Shown: piece after piece, positions 32,464 through 41,558 of the stretch
How the letters are laid out: each line of letters begins with the position of its first letter
How positions within the stretch are numbered: the first letter of the stretch is position 1
Notes under the pieces: model-generated
Told to the model about the DNA's origin: nothing
What the model saw: the letters and a program-made list of their open reading frames with translations, nothing else
The model's database searches: none
Program-made: the position numbers and the translations under genes
Assembly (NCBI GenBank): GCA_052386455.1
Contig: JBQTKD010000028.1
Coordinates: forward strand, 6,639 to 70,638
Direction of reading: 5' to 3'
Length of the DNA: 64,000 bases
Origin: JBQTKD01 sp052386455
Lineage (GTDB): Bacteria; Actinomycetota; Actinomycetes; Sporichthyales; Sporichthyaceae

Positions 32464-33690
32464 TCAGACTCGCTCGACGATCGTTGCGATGCCCATGCCG
32501 CCACCCACGCAGAGGGTGATCAGGCCGTAGCGCCCGCCGGTGCGGTGCAGTTCGTCGATCACGGTGCCGAGCAGCATCGCGCCGGTGGCGCCGAGCGGGT
32601 GCCCCATGGCGATGGAGCCGCCGTTGACGTTGACCTTGGCCTCGAACTCTTCGTCGGACAGGCCCATGTCCTTGGCGAAGCGCATCGGTACCGAGGCGAA
32701 GGCCTCGTTGACCTCGTAGAGGTCGATGTCGTCGATGGTGAGGCCCGCCTTCAGCAGTGCCTTGCGGGCCGCCGGCGCCGGGCCGGTCAGCATGATCGAG
32801 GCGTCCGAGCCGCTGACGGCGGTGGACACGATGCGGGCCCGCGGCACCAGGCCGAGCTCGCTGCCGACGGCCTCGCTGCCGACGAGCACCAGTGCGGAGC
32901 CGTCGACGATGCCCGAGGAGTTCCCCGGGTGGTGGACGTGGACGACCTTCTCGACCCAGTGGTACTTCTGCAGGATCACCGCGTCGAAGCCGCCGAGTTC
33001 GCCCATCATTTCGAAGGACGCGCTGAGCTTGCCCATGGACTCCACGCTCGCGTCCGGGCGGATGGTCTCGTCGTGGTCGAGCACGACGACGCCGTTGCGG
33101 TCCCGGACCGGGATCACGGAGTTGGCGAACGCACCGTTGGCCCACGCCTTCGCGGAGCGCTCGTGCGAGCGGACGGCGAAGCGGTCCACGTCCTCGCGGC
33201 TCCAGCCCTCGAGGGTCGCGATGAGGTCGGCGCCGATGCCCTGCGGGACGAACGCGGTCTCGTAGTTCGTCTCGGCGTCCAGCGCCCACGCGCCGCCGTC
33301 GCTGCCCATCTTCACCCGCGACATGGACTCGACGCCGCCGGAGATCACGAGGTCCTCCATGCCGGAGCGAACCTTCTGGGCGGCCAGGTTCACGGCCTCG
33401 AGGCCCGAGGCGCAGAAGCGGTTGATCTGCAGACCGGCGACGGTCTCCGGCAGGCCCGCCACGAGCGCGACGGTCTTGGCGATGTCCATGCCCTGATCGC
33501 CGATGGGGGTGACGCAGCCGAGCACGAGGTCGTCGATGCGATCGGTGTCCAGACCGGGGTGCCGCCGACGCAGTTCGTCGACCAAGCCGACGACCAGCGA
33601 GACCGGCTTCACCGTGTGCAGCGAACCGGTGTTCTTGCCCCGGCCGCGGGGAGTGCGGATCGCGTCGTAGACGAACGCTTCGGTGCTCAT
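32464..33690 (-). CDS. fadA: acetyl-CoA acyltransferase (thiolase)
   Basis: A 408-residue thiolase. The acylated Cys is in NRFCASGLEAVN (about residue 93), the His in GHPLGATGA (about 360) and the second Cys in CVGGGMGIATIVERV (about 393). All catalytic residues are present and length is normal. It cleaves 3-ketoacyl-CoA to acetyl-CoA plus a shortened acyl-CoA. First gene of the fadA-fadB-ech operon. A palindrome TCGATGC-N10-GCATCGA (33720-33743) lies 30-53 bp upstream of its ATG and may be a FadR/TetR-type operator. Confidence 0.92.
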   Translation of the reverse strand: MSTEAFVYDAIRTPRGRGKNTGSLHTVKPVSLVVGLVDELRRRHPGLDTDRIDDLVLGCVTPIGDQGMDIAKTVALVAGLPETVAGLQINRFCASGLEAVNLAAQKVRSGMEDLVISGGVESMSRVKMGSDGGAWALDAETNYETAFVPQGIGADLIATLEGWSREDVDRFAVRSHERSAKAWANGAFANSVIPVRDRNGVVVLDHDETIRPDASVESMGKLSASFEMMGELGGFDAVILQKYHWVEKVVHVHHPGNSSGIVDGSALVLVGSEAVGSELGLVPRARIVSTAVSGSDASIMLTGPAPAARKALLKAGLTIDDIDLYEVNEAFASVPMRFAKDMGLSDEEFEAKVNVNGGSIAMGHPLGATGAMLLGTVIDELHRTGGRYGLITLCVGGGMGIATIVERV

Positions 33691-34003
33691 GCGCGTGGCC
33701 TCCCAGACGGCTGTGTCGATCGATGCCGAGTGCGTCGCATCGACGAAGTGACTCGCGAGTAGCCTAGCTCGCCGTGTTAGCTGACGTAAACGTGGCGCGG
33801 GAGTCGTCGGAGAGAACGTACGGGCCGTGCGGAGGGATTCCCCAATGCCCGGCTTGCCCCGGTATGGGGGAGCTCCGCCGGGGGCGGCGTGTCACGGACG
33901 GACCAAGGGGGAGAAATGGCCCCCGAACGTCACAGGTCTCGCATAAGTAAGTTGCCTACGATTTCCACAACGCGGGCAGACCTGGACAAACGAGGAGCAG
34001 CAC
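33691..34003. other. divergent intergenic region between fadA and the secreted protease gene
   Basis: No gene. It holds the inverted repeat TCGATGC-N10-GCATCGA (33720-33743, perfect 7-bp arms) close to the fadA start. A lower-GC stretch around 33940-33965 (GCATAAGTAAGTTGCC) probably contains the promoter of the protease gene, whose ribosome site GAGGAG is at 33991-33996. Nothing else is recognisable. Confidence 0.5.
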
Positions 34004-35920
34004 ATGCGGGTTACCGGGCGGCGTCGAGGTCTGGGTGCAGTCGGAGTGTCGCTCGGCGTGGCCGGGCTGGTGGGAGCCGCTCTGGTCGGCGTGCCGACGC
34101 AGCAGGTCTCGGCCGCGGAGGACGCGGCTCACGCGGCCGAGGACGGCCATGGGCACGGGCACAGCGGTCTGATCCCGATGGGCGGGGACATGGCCATCCT
34201 GCATCCCGAGGGGACCTTCAGCCTCTCGCCGCAACTGGCCGGGATGCTCGGGCGCGACACGATCGACATCCCCGGGCTGACCAAGCTGCAGACGGCGCTG
34301 TCCAAGCCCGCGGTCGTGGGCGGGGCAACTCCGCCGGTCGGCACGAAGCTCCTGTGGCCCGCCATCGACGCGACGAATCCCAGCGTGCTCGGGATCTACC
34401 TCAAGGAATACGAGCTCAAGGGCGTCGGCAAGAAGGTCGAGGTCTGGGTGGCCTCGGGCACGGATCTGACCTCGGTGGGCACTGCCTTCCCGGAGGGGGA
34501 CTGCCGCAACGACGGCAAGAGCACCGTCGTGTCCACCGAGCAGGTCAAGGGCCTGATCGACGAGTTCGACAACAACATGTTCCCGAAGGAGACCAAGGTC
34601 TTCTCGACGCCCATGGACCGTGCGGGGACGCAGACCATCCCCGGCCTCGCGGCGGCGGGCATCAGCTTCGCCGGCAGCGGAGACAAGACCGTCACGCTCG
34701 TCGACAACGTTCGCGACGAGAACTTCTACGACTTCCCGAAGAACAAGACCTACGTGGCCGGTTTCTTCGCGCCGATCTTCAACGTGCTGACCGACCGCAA
34801 CGTGATGACCATCGACGCGTTCGACTGGGAGCACCGCACGGGCGTCGCTCCCAAGGACGAGCCGAACACGGATCTGTGCAAGTCCCGTCCGGCCCGGCCG
34901 CGCGCCTACGAAGGCGTGTTCGCGCACGAGTGGCAGCACCTGCTGCAGGGCTACACCGACGAGAACGAGACCACCTGGCTGAACGAGGGCCTGTCGGACT
35001 ATGCGATCAACCTGGTGGGCTACGGAAAGACCACCCGTGGGATCGACGAAAAGGGCGCCGAGTCTCACCTGTACTGCTTCCAGGGATTCGGCATCGTCAA
35101 GGGCGCGAGCAACCCGAACCCGAGCGACTGCGGAGGCCCGCAGAATTCGCTGACCCTCTGGCAGGACGAGGGCTCGGGCGCCGAGGTGCTCGCCGACTAC
35201 GGCATCGCCTGGTCGTTCCTGCTGTTCCTGGCGGACCGGTACGGCGAGGAGATCATCACCAAACTGCACAACGACGGCGCCAACCAGGGCCTGGGTAGCG
35301 TGGCGGCCGCGCTCGAGGAGCTTGCACCCAAGGCAAAGCTGGCGGACGTGCTGCACGACTTCCAGGTGATGAACCTACTGGACCGCTTTGCGAGCGCCAC
35401 CGGTGCCACCGTCTCCGGCATCGACGTCAAGCGCATCACCACCAAGAGCCTCAACGCGACGGTGAACCTGAAGAACCCGGCCGCGTACGACCTGCCCGGT
35501 GCCGCCCCGAACGGCGCGGACTACGTGCTGCTGCGCGACGGCGAGAAGACCATCGGCGGCAAGGCGCTGAAGTCGCTGTCCTTCGAGGGTGCGAAGACCG
35601 TCGCCGCGAGCTCGGCCGGCAGCGGGGACGTCACCATCCCCCCGCAGAGCAGCGAGGAAGTCGCCGAGGTCGAGAACTGGCACCTCACTCTCGTCGGTCT
35701 GGACACCAAGACCAACCGGATCCTGGTGAAGACCTTCGGCAAGGGCTTCTCCCACAAGGCCAACGCCAAGGACCTGAAGGCCTTCGCCTCCTTCCCGACC
35801 GTCGTCGCGATCGTCGCGCACGACGCCCTGGCCGACGTCGCCTCCCAGGTGACCGTCTACGCGCCGTACAAGCTGGTTGCGAACGGCAAGGAGCAGGAGG
35901 GCGGCGGCCTCCAGCCGTAG
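34004..35920 (+). CDS. secreted HExxH zinc metalloprotease (gluzincin-like)
   Basis: A 638-residue protein. The signal peptide (LGAVGVSLGVAGLVGAALVGV...VSAAEDAAH) is followed by a His-rich patch HGHGHSG. The zinc site is HEWQH (about 308-312), and the third ligand Glu lies in WLNEGLSDYAIN (about 328). Spacing fits the M6/M30 and peptidase-MA-like group, where NEGxxD follows HExxH by about 16 residues. Probably an exported protease. GAGGAG lies 7 nt before ATG 34004. The gene stands alone between its own promoter and a terminator at 35928. Confidence 0.78.
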   Translation: MRVTGRRRGLGAVGVSLGVAGLVGAALVGVPTQQVSAAEDAAHAAEDGHGHGHSGLIPMGGDMAILHPEGTFSLSPQLAGMLGRDTIDIPGLTKLQTALSKPAVVGGATPPVGTKLLWPAIDATNPSVLGIYLKEYELKGVGKKVEVWVASGTDLTSVGTAFPEGDCRNDGKSTVVSTEQVKGLIDEFDNNMFPKETKVFSTPMDRAGTQTIPGLAAAGISFAGSGDKTVTLVDNVRDENFYDFPKNKTYVAGFFAPIFNVLTDRNVMTIDAFDWEHRTGVAPKDEPNTDLCKSRPARPRAYEGVFAHEWQHLLQGYTDENETTWLNEGLSDYAINLVGYGKTTRGIDEKGAESHLYCFQGFGIVKGASNPNPSDCGGPQNSLTLWQDEGSGAEVLADYGIAWSFLLFLADRYGEEIITKLHNDGANQGLGSVAAALEELAPKAKLADVLHDFQVMNLLDRFASATGATVSGIDVKRITTKSLNATVNLKNPAAYDLPGAAPNGADYVLLRDGEKTIGGKALKSLSFEGAKTVAASSAGSGDVTIPPQSSEEVAEVENWHLTLVGLDTKTNRILVKTFGKGFSHKANAKDLKAFASFPTVVAIVAHDALADVASQVTVYAPYKLVANGKEQEGGGLQP

Positions 35921-35927
35921 CCCCGAG

Positions 35928-35967
35928 CAACGCGTCCGCCCACCCTTCGGGGGGAGCGGGCGCGTTG
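35928..35967 (+). terminator. stem-loop terminator after the protease gene
   Basis: CAACGCGTCCGC pairs with GCGGGCGCGTTG (one wobble), with CCACCC-TTCG-GGGGG extending the hairpin, followed by CCCTTTAA. It lies 8 bp after the stop. Confidence 0.75.
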
Positions 35968-36015
35968 CCCTTTAACGGTGCGACCGGTGCAGGTGGTGAA
36001 CGGTAGGTTCTGGGC

Positions 36016-37293
36016 ATGCACGATGCGCGCGAACTCGTAGACCTCGGCGACGAGGCGGTCCGGCGGCTGGCGCGGCGGGGGTACACCCTCGACCTGGCGC
36101 CGCTGCGGGACCTGTTGACGGCCCGCAACACGGCTATTCGCACCGGCGACGAACTGCGCGCGGAGTCCAAGCGCATTGCCGCCGAGGTGGGCAGGGCGGC
36201 CAAGGCCGGCGGCGACGTCGAAGCGCTCAAGGAGACCGCACGCGAGCTCAAGGACCAGATCAAGGCCGCCGAGGACGACGTCGATCGGCTGGCGGGCGAG
36301 CTGACCGAGGTGCTGCTCGGCATCCCTAACTTCCCGTCGGCGGCCGCGCCGGACGGGAAGTCGGAGGCCGACGCCGTCGAAGTACGCCGCTGGGGCACGC
36401 CGCCAGAGTTCGACTTCACCCCGCTCGACCACGTCGACATCGGCGAAGGGCTGGGCATCCTCGACTTCGGCCGGGCCACCAAGCTGTCGGGCCCGCGGTT
36501 CTCGGTCGCCCGTGGTGCCGGCGCCGCACTGGAGCGGGCGCTGGCGTCGTTCTTCCTAGACCTGCACACGCGGCGGCACGGCTACGTCGAATACTCGGTG
36601 CCGAACCTGGTGAACCGAGCCACGATGACCGGCACCGGGCAGCTGCCCAAGTTCGCCGAAGACCTGTTCGCCACCGCCGCCGGGGACCGGGAGCTGTTTC
36701 TGATCCCCACGGCCGAGGTGCCGCTGACCAACCTGCACGCCGACGAGATCCTCAACGCCGGCGATCTGCCCTTCGCCTACACCGCCCACACGCCGTGCTA
36801 TCGCTCGGAGGCCGGCTCCTACGGGCGGGACACCCGCGGCATCCTGCGGCTGCACCAGTTCGCCAAGGTGGAGCTGGTGCGGATCTGCACGGCGGACACG
36901 TCGAACGAACAGCTCGAACTGATGGTGAGCCACGCCGAGGCCTGCCTGACCGAGCTCGGTCTGGCGCACCGCACGATCCGCCTGGCCGCGGGAGACATGG
37001 GCTTTTCGGCACAGCTGACCTACGACATCGAGGTGTGGCTGCCCAGCCAGCAGACCTACCGCGAGATCTCGTCGTGCTCGGACTGCAGCACGTTCCAGGC
37101 CCGGCGGGCGGGCATCCGGGTCCGCGAGCAGGGTGGCAAGCCCACCCCCGCGGCTACCCTGAACGGCTCAGGACTCCCCATCGGACGCACGATGGCCGCG
37201 ATCCTGGAGCAGTACCAGCAGGCGGACGGCTCGGTGACGGTGCCGGACGCTCTGGTGCCGTACCTGGGAGTCAAGTCGCTGCAACGGCCATAA
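36016..37293 (+). CDS. serS: seryl-tRNA synthetase of proteobacterial type
   Basis: A 425-residue class II synthetase with an N-terminal coiled-coil tRNA arm (about 30-100), motif 2 HTPCYRSEAGSYGRDTRGILRLHQFAKVEL (about 258-287) and motif 3 LNGSGLPIGRTMAAILEQYQQADGS (about 381). The segment REISSCSDCSTFQARR and the NGSGLxxGRT motif are as in E. coli/Firmicute SerRS. Housekeeping actinobacterial SerRS instead reads SxSNCxxFQARR and NGTL. It is therefore probably a second, transferred copy. The next gene starts 10 bp after the stop. Such copies are known for albomycin resistance and for valanimycin synthesis (VlmL). Confidence 0.9.
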   Translation: MHDARELVDLGDEAVRRLARRGYTLDLAPLRDLLTARNTAIRTGDELRAESKRIAAEVGRAAKAGGDVEALKETARELKDQIKAAEDDVDRLAGELTEVLLGIPNFPSAAAPDGKSEADAVEVRRWGTPPEFDFTPLDHVDIGEGLGILDFGRATKLSGPRFSVARGAGAALERALASFFLDLHTRRHGYVEYSVPNLVNRATMTGTGQLPKFAEDLFATAAGDRELFLIPTAEVPLTNLHADEILNAGDLPFAYTAHTPCYRSEAGSYGRDTRGILRLHQFAKVELVRICTADTSNEQLELMVSHAEACLTELGLAHRTIRLAAGDMGFSAQLTYDIEVWLPSQQTYREISSCSDCSTFQARRAGIRVREQGGKPTPAATLNGSGLPIGRTMAAILEQYQQADGSVTVPDALVPYLGVKSLQRP

Positions 37294-37303
37294 GGGGTCA
37301 TCG

Positions 37304-38767
37304 GTGCCGCAGTACGCGCCGGAGCTGATCGCCGGCGGATTCGCGATCGAGGTCGCAGACGCCGAACTGCTGCACGTCCACCTTGGCCTGGCCGACCTTG
37401 CGCACACGCTCGTCCTGGCACGGCGGGGCGTGATCCCCGACGAGCCGCTGGAGCGACTGCTCAGCGCGCTGCTCGAAGCCCAGGACACCCCCGCCGCCGA
37501 GATCGGGTACGACCCGGCGCTCGGCGAGCTCTACAACTGCCGCGAGGAGTGGCTCGCCGCCCGCATCGGGACCGACGGCGGCTGGCTCAACGCCGGGCGT
37601 CCGCGCCGCGAGGCCGTGCGGATCGCGATGCGGCTGCGGCTGCGGCGCGACGTGCTCGCGGCGATCGACGCCGCGGCCGTGCTCGCCGAGGCGATCGCCG
37701 ATCAGGCCGAACGGCACGCCGAGACGTGGATGGCCGAGCAGACGTACCTCCAGCACTCGCAGCCCTCCACCTTCGGGCACTACCTGCTGAGCTTCTCCTA
37801 CGCCGTTCTGCGCGATATGCGCCGGCTCGAGGACTGCCTGGCGTGGGTGAACCGCAGCCCGGGCGGCGCCGGCGGAGTCAACGGCAGCGCGCTGACTCCG
37901 GACCGTTGGGTGGTCGCCGGGCTGCTCGGCTTCGACGACGTCATCGAGCACACCCGCGACGCGATGTGGCAGACCGACGGGCTCATCGCGCTCCTCTCGG
38001 CGGTGAGCAGCCTCGGGGTGACCGCGGCGAAGCTGGCCGAGGACCTGGAGATCTGGGCGTCGGACGAATTCGACTGGGTGCGCCTGGCCGACGGCCACAG
38101 CCGGGGCAGCGTGCTCATGCCGAACAAGCGGAACCCGTACGCGTTGACCATGGTGCGCGGCACGGCCGGCGTGCTGATCGGGCGGCTGACGGGGATGCTC
38201 GCGGTCACCAAGAGCCCGTCCGCACGCAGCGACAACCTGATCTTCGCCTACGGCGAGGTGCCGCGCGCGATGGAGATGGCGGTGCGTCAGATCCGCCTGC
38301 TGGCCGGTGTGGTGGACGGTCTCGAGGTCAACGCGCAACGCATGTGGGCCGCGCTGGAGAACGGATTCACCCAGGCCGCCGACCTCGCCGAGCAGCTCAT
38401 GACCGCCTGCCAGGTGGACTATCGCAGCGCCCACCGGATCGTGGGGGCCGTGGTGCGCAGCGCCTCGGCCGCAGGCCTGCGTGCCGTCGACATCGACGCC
38501 TCGATGCTGGCGGCGGCTGCGGCCGAGATCGGCGTCGCGGACTTGGACACCAGCGGACTGGACCTCGCCGACGTGCTGGACCCGAAGGCCGTGGTGGGTT
38601 CGCGGACCACGCTCGGCGGCGCGGCACCGGAGACCGTGCGCGGCATGGCCGCCGACGTGCGCCGAGCGGCGCAGGGGGCCGCGGCGGCCGCCGCGAGCCC
38701 GGCCCGGGAGCTGGACGCGGTCGAGGCGGCGCTGCTGGCCGAAGCCCGCGACGTCGCGGGCCTATAG
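37304..38767 (+). CDS. fumarase/aspartase-superfamily lyase (argininosuccinate lyase-like)
   Basis: A 487-residue enzyme. The superfamily signature GSVLMPNKRNPYALTMVRG starts near residue 269. ELYNCREEWLAARIG and QTYLQHSQPSTFGHYLLSFSYAVLRDMRRL match argininosuccinate-lyase-like regions 1 and 2. An Ala-rich C-terminal tail is extra. It should release fumarate or a related alkene from an N-substituted succinate-type substrate, but arginine genes are absent, so assigning argH would be unsafe. GTG 37304 follows AAGGGG, and the gene is 10 bp behind serS, so the two act together. Confidence 0.8.
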   Translation: MPQYAPELIAGGFAIEVADAELLHVHLGLADLAHTLVLARRGVIPDEPLERLLSALLEAQDTPAAEIGYDPALGELYNCREEWLAARIGTDGGWLNAGRPRREAVRIAMRLRLRRDVLAAIDAAAVLAEAIADQAERHAETWMAEQTYLQHSQPSTFGHYLLSFSYAVLRDMRRLEDCLAWVNRSPGGAGGVNGSALTPDRWVVAGLLGFDDVIEHTRDAMWQTDGLIALLSAVSSLGVTAAKLAEDLEIWASDEFDWVRLADGHSRGSVLMPNKRNPYALTMVRGTAGVLIGRLTGMLAVTKSPSARSDNLIFAYGEVPRAMEMAVRQIRLLAGVVDGLEVNAQRMWAALENGFTQAADLAEQLMTACQVDYRSAHRIVGAVVRSASAAGLRAVDIDASMLAAAAAEIGVADLDTSGLDLADVLDPKAVVGSRTTLGGAAPETVRGMAADVRRAAQGAAAAAASPARELDAVEAALLAEARDVAGL

Positions 38768-38787
38768 CCGGCGACTCCGGAGCCGGC
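38767..38787. terminator. small stem-loop between convergent genes
   Basis: GCCGGC-GACTCCGGA-GCCGGC has 6-bp perfect arms in the 34-bp gap between the lyase stop and the end of the small Cys-containing gene on the other strand. A weak but well-placed terminator. Confidence 0.4.
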
Positions 38788-38801
38788 CGGCGGATGCCGG
38801 G

Positions 38802-39005
38802 TTACTCGCCGACAAACACCTCGCCGCGACGAGCGGCGGGGATACGGGCGGTACGGCGGGCGAAGTTGGCCTCCTGCGCAGCCTTGTGCTCGGCGCAGAA
38901 CCACACGGTGGCCCGGTACAGCGGCGTGTTGACGACGATCTGGTGCGGCGCGGGTGCCCCGCACTGCGGCTCGGTGTTCGAGGTGAACCAGGAACAGGTG
39001 TGCAT
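38802..39005 (-). CDS. small Cys-containing protein
   Basis: A 67-residue protein beginning MHTCSWFTSNTEPQCGAPAP, then VWFCAEHKAAQEANF, and ending basic then acidic (RRGEVFVGE). Three Cys and a nearby His (C4, C15, FCAEH) resemble a small zinc-binding site. GAGGAG stands about 8 nt before ATG 39005. No family is recognised. It lies alone on the minus strand between the lyase and the PLP enzyme. The clear ribosome site and metal-type spacing support a real gene. Confidence 0.55.
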   Translation of the reverse strand: MHTCSWFTSNTEPQCGAPAPHQIVVNTPLYRATVWFCAEHKAAQEANFARRTARIPAARRGEVFVGE

Positions 39006-39184
39006 GACATCTCCTCTCGCTGCGTTCTCGGCGGAGGGGTGCCGAATGCAGTGGTGGGTCGGTGGTTTCTCACTCGAGGGTGAGACGCACGCACCGGCGA
39101 TGTCGTTGCAGGGGTTCCGTAAATCGGTAGATCGACCGGGTAGGGGATCCTCCGTTCGGACAGGTCTGTTTTGTCCGCTTCCGG

Positions 39185-40132
39185 CTAGTGCTCGAACAGG
39201 GTGGGGGCACCGCCGGTGACCAGGAAGACGATCGGTTCGCGGGGCAGGTCGGACTCCAGTAGGACGGCCATCGCGCGGGCGGCGAAGACGGGATCGAGGA
39301 ACACGCCCTCGGTTTGGGTGACGAGCTTCGCGGCTCGATCGGCGGCGGGGGACGGCTGGCCGTAGGCGGCGGCGCGCAGGGCTTGTTCGTGCACGATCGG
39401 GTCGTCGGTAGGGGGCGGGGTGCCGATCAAGGCGGCGGCTTGGGTGGCGATGTCTCGGATGCGGGGGATGCACTGTTCGACTGGTCGGCTCACGCTGACC
39501 CCGTGGACGCGGTAGCTCGGGCGGAGCCACGCGGCGCCCGCTTCGAGACCGGCCTGGGTGCCGCAGGAGCCGGTGGACAGCCAAAGCTGACTGGGCGTCA
39601 GGTCGTGTGTGTGCAGCTGCTCGGCGAGCTCCGTGGTGGCGGCGACGTACCCGAGAGCGCCGACGGGGCTTGCGCCGCCGCGGCCCAGCAGGTACGGAGT
39701 TCGGCCGTCGGTGCGCACCTCTGCGGCCAGCTTTTCGATGGTCTCCTCGACCGACTCGCGCGCCGGGCTGCGGGTGAACTCGATCCGGGCCCCGGCCAGT
39801 TCGGCCAACGCGAGGTTGCCGACGAGTGGCACCGGGTCGCCGTAGATCGCCAAGATCGCGTCGAGCCCGCGGGTCCGCGCGGCGAGGGCTGCAAGCATCG
39901 TCCAGTTCGAGCTCGGGCCGCCGCCGGTGATGAGGGTGTCGGCGCCGTCGTCGATCGCCGCTCCGATCACGAACTCGAGTGTGCGGACCTTGTTGCCGCC
40001 GAGCCCGAGCCCAGTGAGGTCGTCGCGCTTGAACCAGATCTCCGCGCCGACGGCCGCTGAAAGTCGCTCCGCCGGGCGTAGGGGCGTCGGCAAAGTGGCC
40101 AGGCGCGCCCGCGGCCGCCCTGCGAGGCTCAC
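39185..40132 (-). CDS. PLP-dependent D-cysteine desulfhydrase/ACC deaminase-like enzyme
   Basis: A 315-residue fold-type II PLP enzyme. The PLP lysine lies in GLGLGGNKVRTLEF (about residue 47). GGGPSSNWTMLAALAA follows, and GSCGTQAGLEAG forms the phosphate-binding loop. The family covers ACC deaminase, D-cysteine desulfhydrase and L-cysteate sulfo-lyase. The TGGAPTLFEH C-terminus is common to the group. Specific substrate is not clear. It lies downstream of the PurB-like lyase gene on the same strand, with a stem-loop between, so partial read-through is possible. Confidence 0.82.
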   Translation of the reverse strand: MSLAGRPRARLATLPTPLRPAERLSAAVGAEIWFKRDDLTGLGLGGNKVRTLEFVIGAAIDDGADTLITGGGPSSNWTMLAALAARTRGLDAILAIYGDPVPLVGNLALAELAGARIEFTRSPARESVEETIEKLAAEVRTDGRTPYLLGRGGASPVGALGYVAATTELAEQLHTHDLTPSQLWLSTGSCGTQAGLEAGAAWLRPSYRVHGVSVSRPVEQCIPRIRDIATQAAALIGTPPPTDDPIVHEQALRAAAYGQPSPAADRAAKLVTQTEGVFLDPVFAARAMAVLLESDLPREPIVFLVTGGAPTLFEH

Positions 40133-40151
40133 CCGCCCACCGACCCCGCGG

Positions 40152-40197
40152 GGCGTCCGCCAAAGGGTGAGCGATAGCGCTCGGATGAGCGGACGCC
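40152..40197 (-). terminator. nested stem-loop between lyase and PLP-enzyme genes
   Basis: The arms GGCGTCCGC (40152-40160) and GCGGACGCC (40189-40197) are perfectly complementary. They enclose a second hairpin GAGCG-ATA-GCGCTC. It could terminate or attenuate transcription coming from the 42.4-40.2 kb operon. Confidence 0.5.
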
Positions 40198-40214
40198 TTG
40201 AGTAGGGGTGGAGG

Positions 40215-41558
40215 TCATCGGGTGGCCTCGTGTCGGGCGAGGACGCGATCCACGAAGGTCTGGGCGCTGCCCAGCGCCTTGGTGGGGTCGGTGGCCGCCT
40301 CGATCTGATCCTGAGTCAGGAGACCCTTGGCGGCGATGATTTCGGTGAGGTCGACGCCTTGGTCCAGGCCGGCCATCGCGGCGGCGTAGATCTCCTCGTG
40401 GGCGGCGTGCTTGCCGATGCGGTCGGCCAGCGCGCGCATCAGCGGCTCGGAGAGCAGGTAGCCGCGCATGCGCTCGAGGTTGGCGCGCATGCGGACGCCG
40501 TCGACCTGCAGGCCCTCGAGCAGGCGGATCGCGAACTGGAGCGCGGCGCCGGTGAGCTGGCAGGCCTCGGGAACCGCCAACCACTCGGCCTTCCAGGACC
40601 GTCCGTCGCGTTCGTGCAGCGCCACGAGACCCTCCAAGGTGGAGGCGGCGTCGAGACGGACGCGGCGGGCGAGCGTGTCGAGGTGCTCGGAGATCTCGGG
40701 GTTGCGCTTGTGCGGCATGGTGATGCTGCCGACCGTGCCGGGCGTGAACGGCTCCGCGAGCTCGGCGATCTCGGGGCGGGAAAGTTCGAAGATCTCGTTG
40801 CCGATCTTTCCGAGGGTTCCGGTCACCATGGCCAACAGCCCGACGAACTCCGCGACTCGGTCCCGCGCGGTAATCCACGGGACGGCTGGCGCCCCGAGCC
40901 CGGTGTGCTCGGCGAAGGCGTCGAGCAGGGCCGGCGCCTTCTCGCCCCAGAACTCCATGGTGCCGAGTGCCCCGCCGAGCTGGACGACGTCGAGGCGCGG
41001 GCCGGCCTGCTCGATGCGCTCGAGATGACGGGACAGCTCGTCGGTCCACACGGCGGCCTTGAAGCCGAAGGTGATCGGCAGGCCGGGCTGGCCGTGGGTG
41101 CGGCCGCACATGACGGTGTCGCGGTGGGCCTTGGCGAGTGCCGCGGTGGCGGCGATCAGGCGGCGCAGGTCGCGGCGGACGATGCCGAGGACCAGCTTGG
41201 TGGTCTGTGCGGTGGCGGTGTCCGTGACGTCCTGGACGGTGGCGCCGTAGTAGACCCACTCGCGGGCCTCGGGCGGAAGGATGCGGCGCAGCTCCTGGAT
41301 GAGCCCGAGGGTGGAGTGGCCGGTGGCGCGAGTGCCCTCGGCGACCTTCGCGAGATCGAGCTTGTCGACGTCGGCGTACTCGGCGATCACGGCGGCGATG
41401 CCCTGCGGGAGGAGGTCGACCTCTTCCTGCGCGCTCGCCAGGGCGACGAGGACGTCGAGCCAACCCTGGGTGCGGCCGCGGTCGTCGAACATGGCGTGCA
41501 GTTCGGGGGTGGTCCACAGGTGTCCGAACAGCTGAGAGTCCGTCAGATGCGAGCTCAC
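40215..41558 (-). CDS. adenylosuccinate lyase/PcaB-like fumarase-superfamily lyase
   Basis: A 447-residue enzyme. Conserved regions are VYYGATVQDVTDTA, MCGRTHGQPGLPITFGFK and the signature GTVGSITMPHKRNPEISE (from about 272). All resemble the PurB/carboxymuconate-cycloisomerase branch of the superfamily. The substrate is not certain. Housekeeping purB usually lies with purine genes, which are absent here. GTG 41558 follows GGGAG at 7 nt and overlaps the stop of the upstream unknown gene (GTGA). It is the second superfamily lyase within 5 kb. Confidence 0.82.
   Translation of the reverse strand: MSSHLTDSQLFGHLWTTPELHAMFDDRGRTQGWLDVLVALASAQEEVDLLPQGIAAVIAEYADVDKLDLAKVAEGTRATGHSTLGLIQELRRILPPEAREWVYYGATVQDVTDTATAQTTKLVLGIVRRDLRRLIAATAALAKAHRDTVMCGRTHGQPGLPITFGFKAAVWTDELSRHLERIEQAGPRLDVVQLGGALGTMEFWGEKAPALLDAFAEHTGLGAPAVPWITARDRVAEFVGLLAMVTGTLGKIGNEIFELSRPEIAELAEPFTPGTVGSITMPHKRNPEISEHLDTLARRVRLDAASTLEGLVALHERDGRSWKAEWLAVPEACQLTGAALQFAIRLLEGLQVDGVRMRANLERMRGYLLSEPLMRALADRIGKHAAHEEIYAAAMAGLDQGVDLTEIIAAKGLLTQDQIEAATDPTKALGSAQTFVDRVLARHEATR

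Noticed and set aside
30347..32530. 727-residue open frame on the plus strand
   Set aside because: Antisense of fadB, which shows complete hydratase and dehydrogenase motifs.
37304..38767. Naming the lyase argH
   Set aside because: Superfamily signature alone does not fix the substrate; no arginine genes are present and the gene is paired with an unusual serS.
40215..41558. Naming the lyase purB or pcaB
   Set aside because: Motifs fit both branches and no purine or protocatechuate genes are near.
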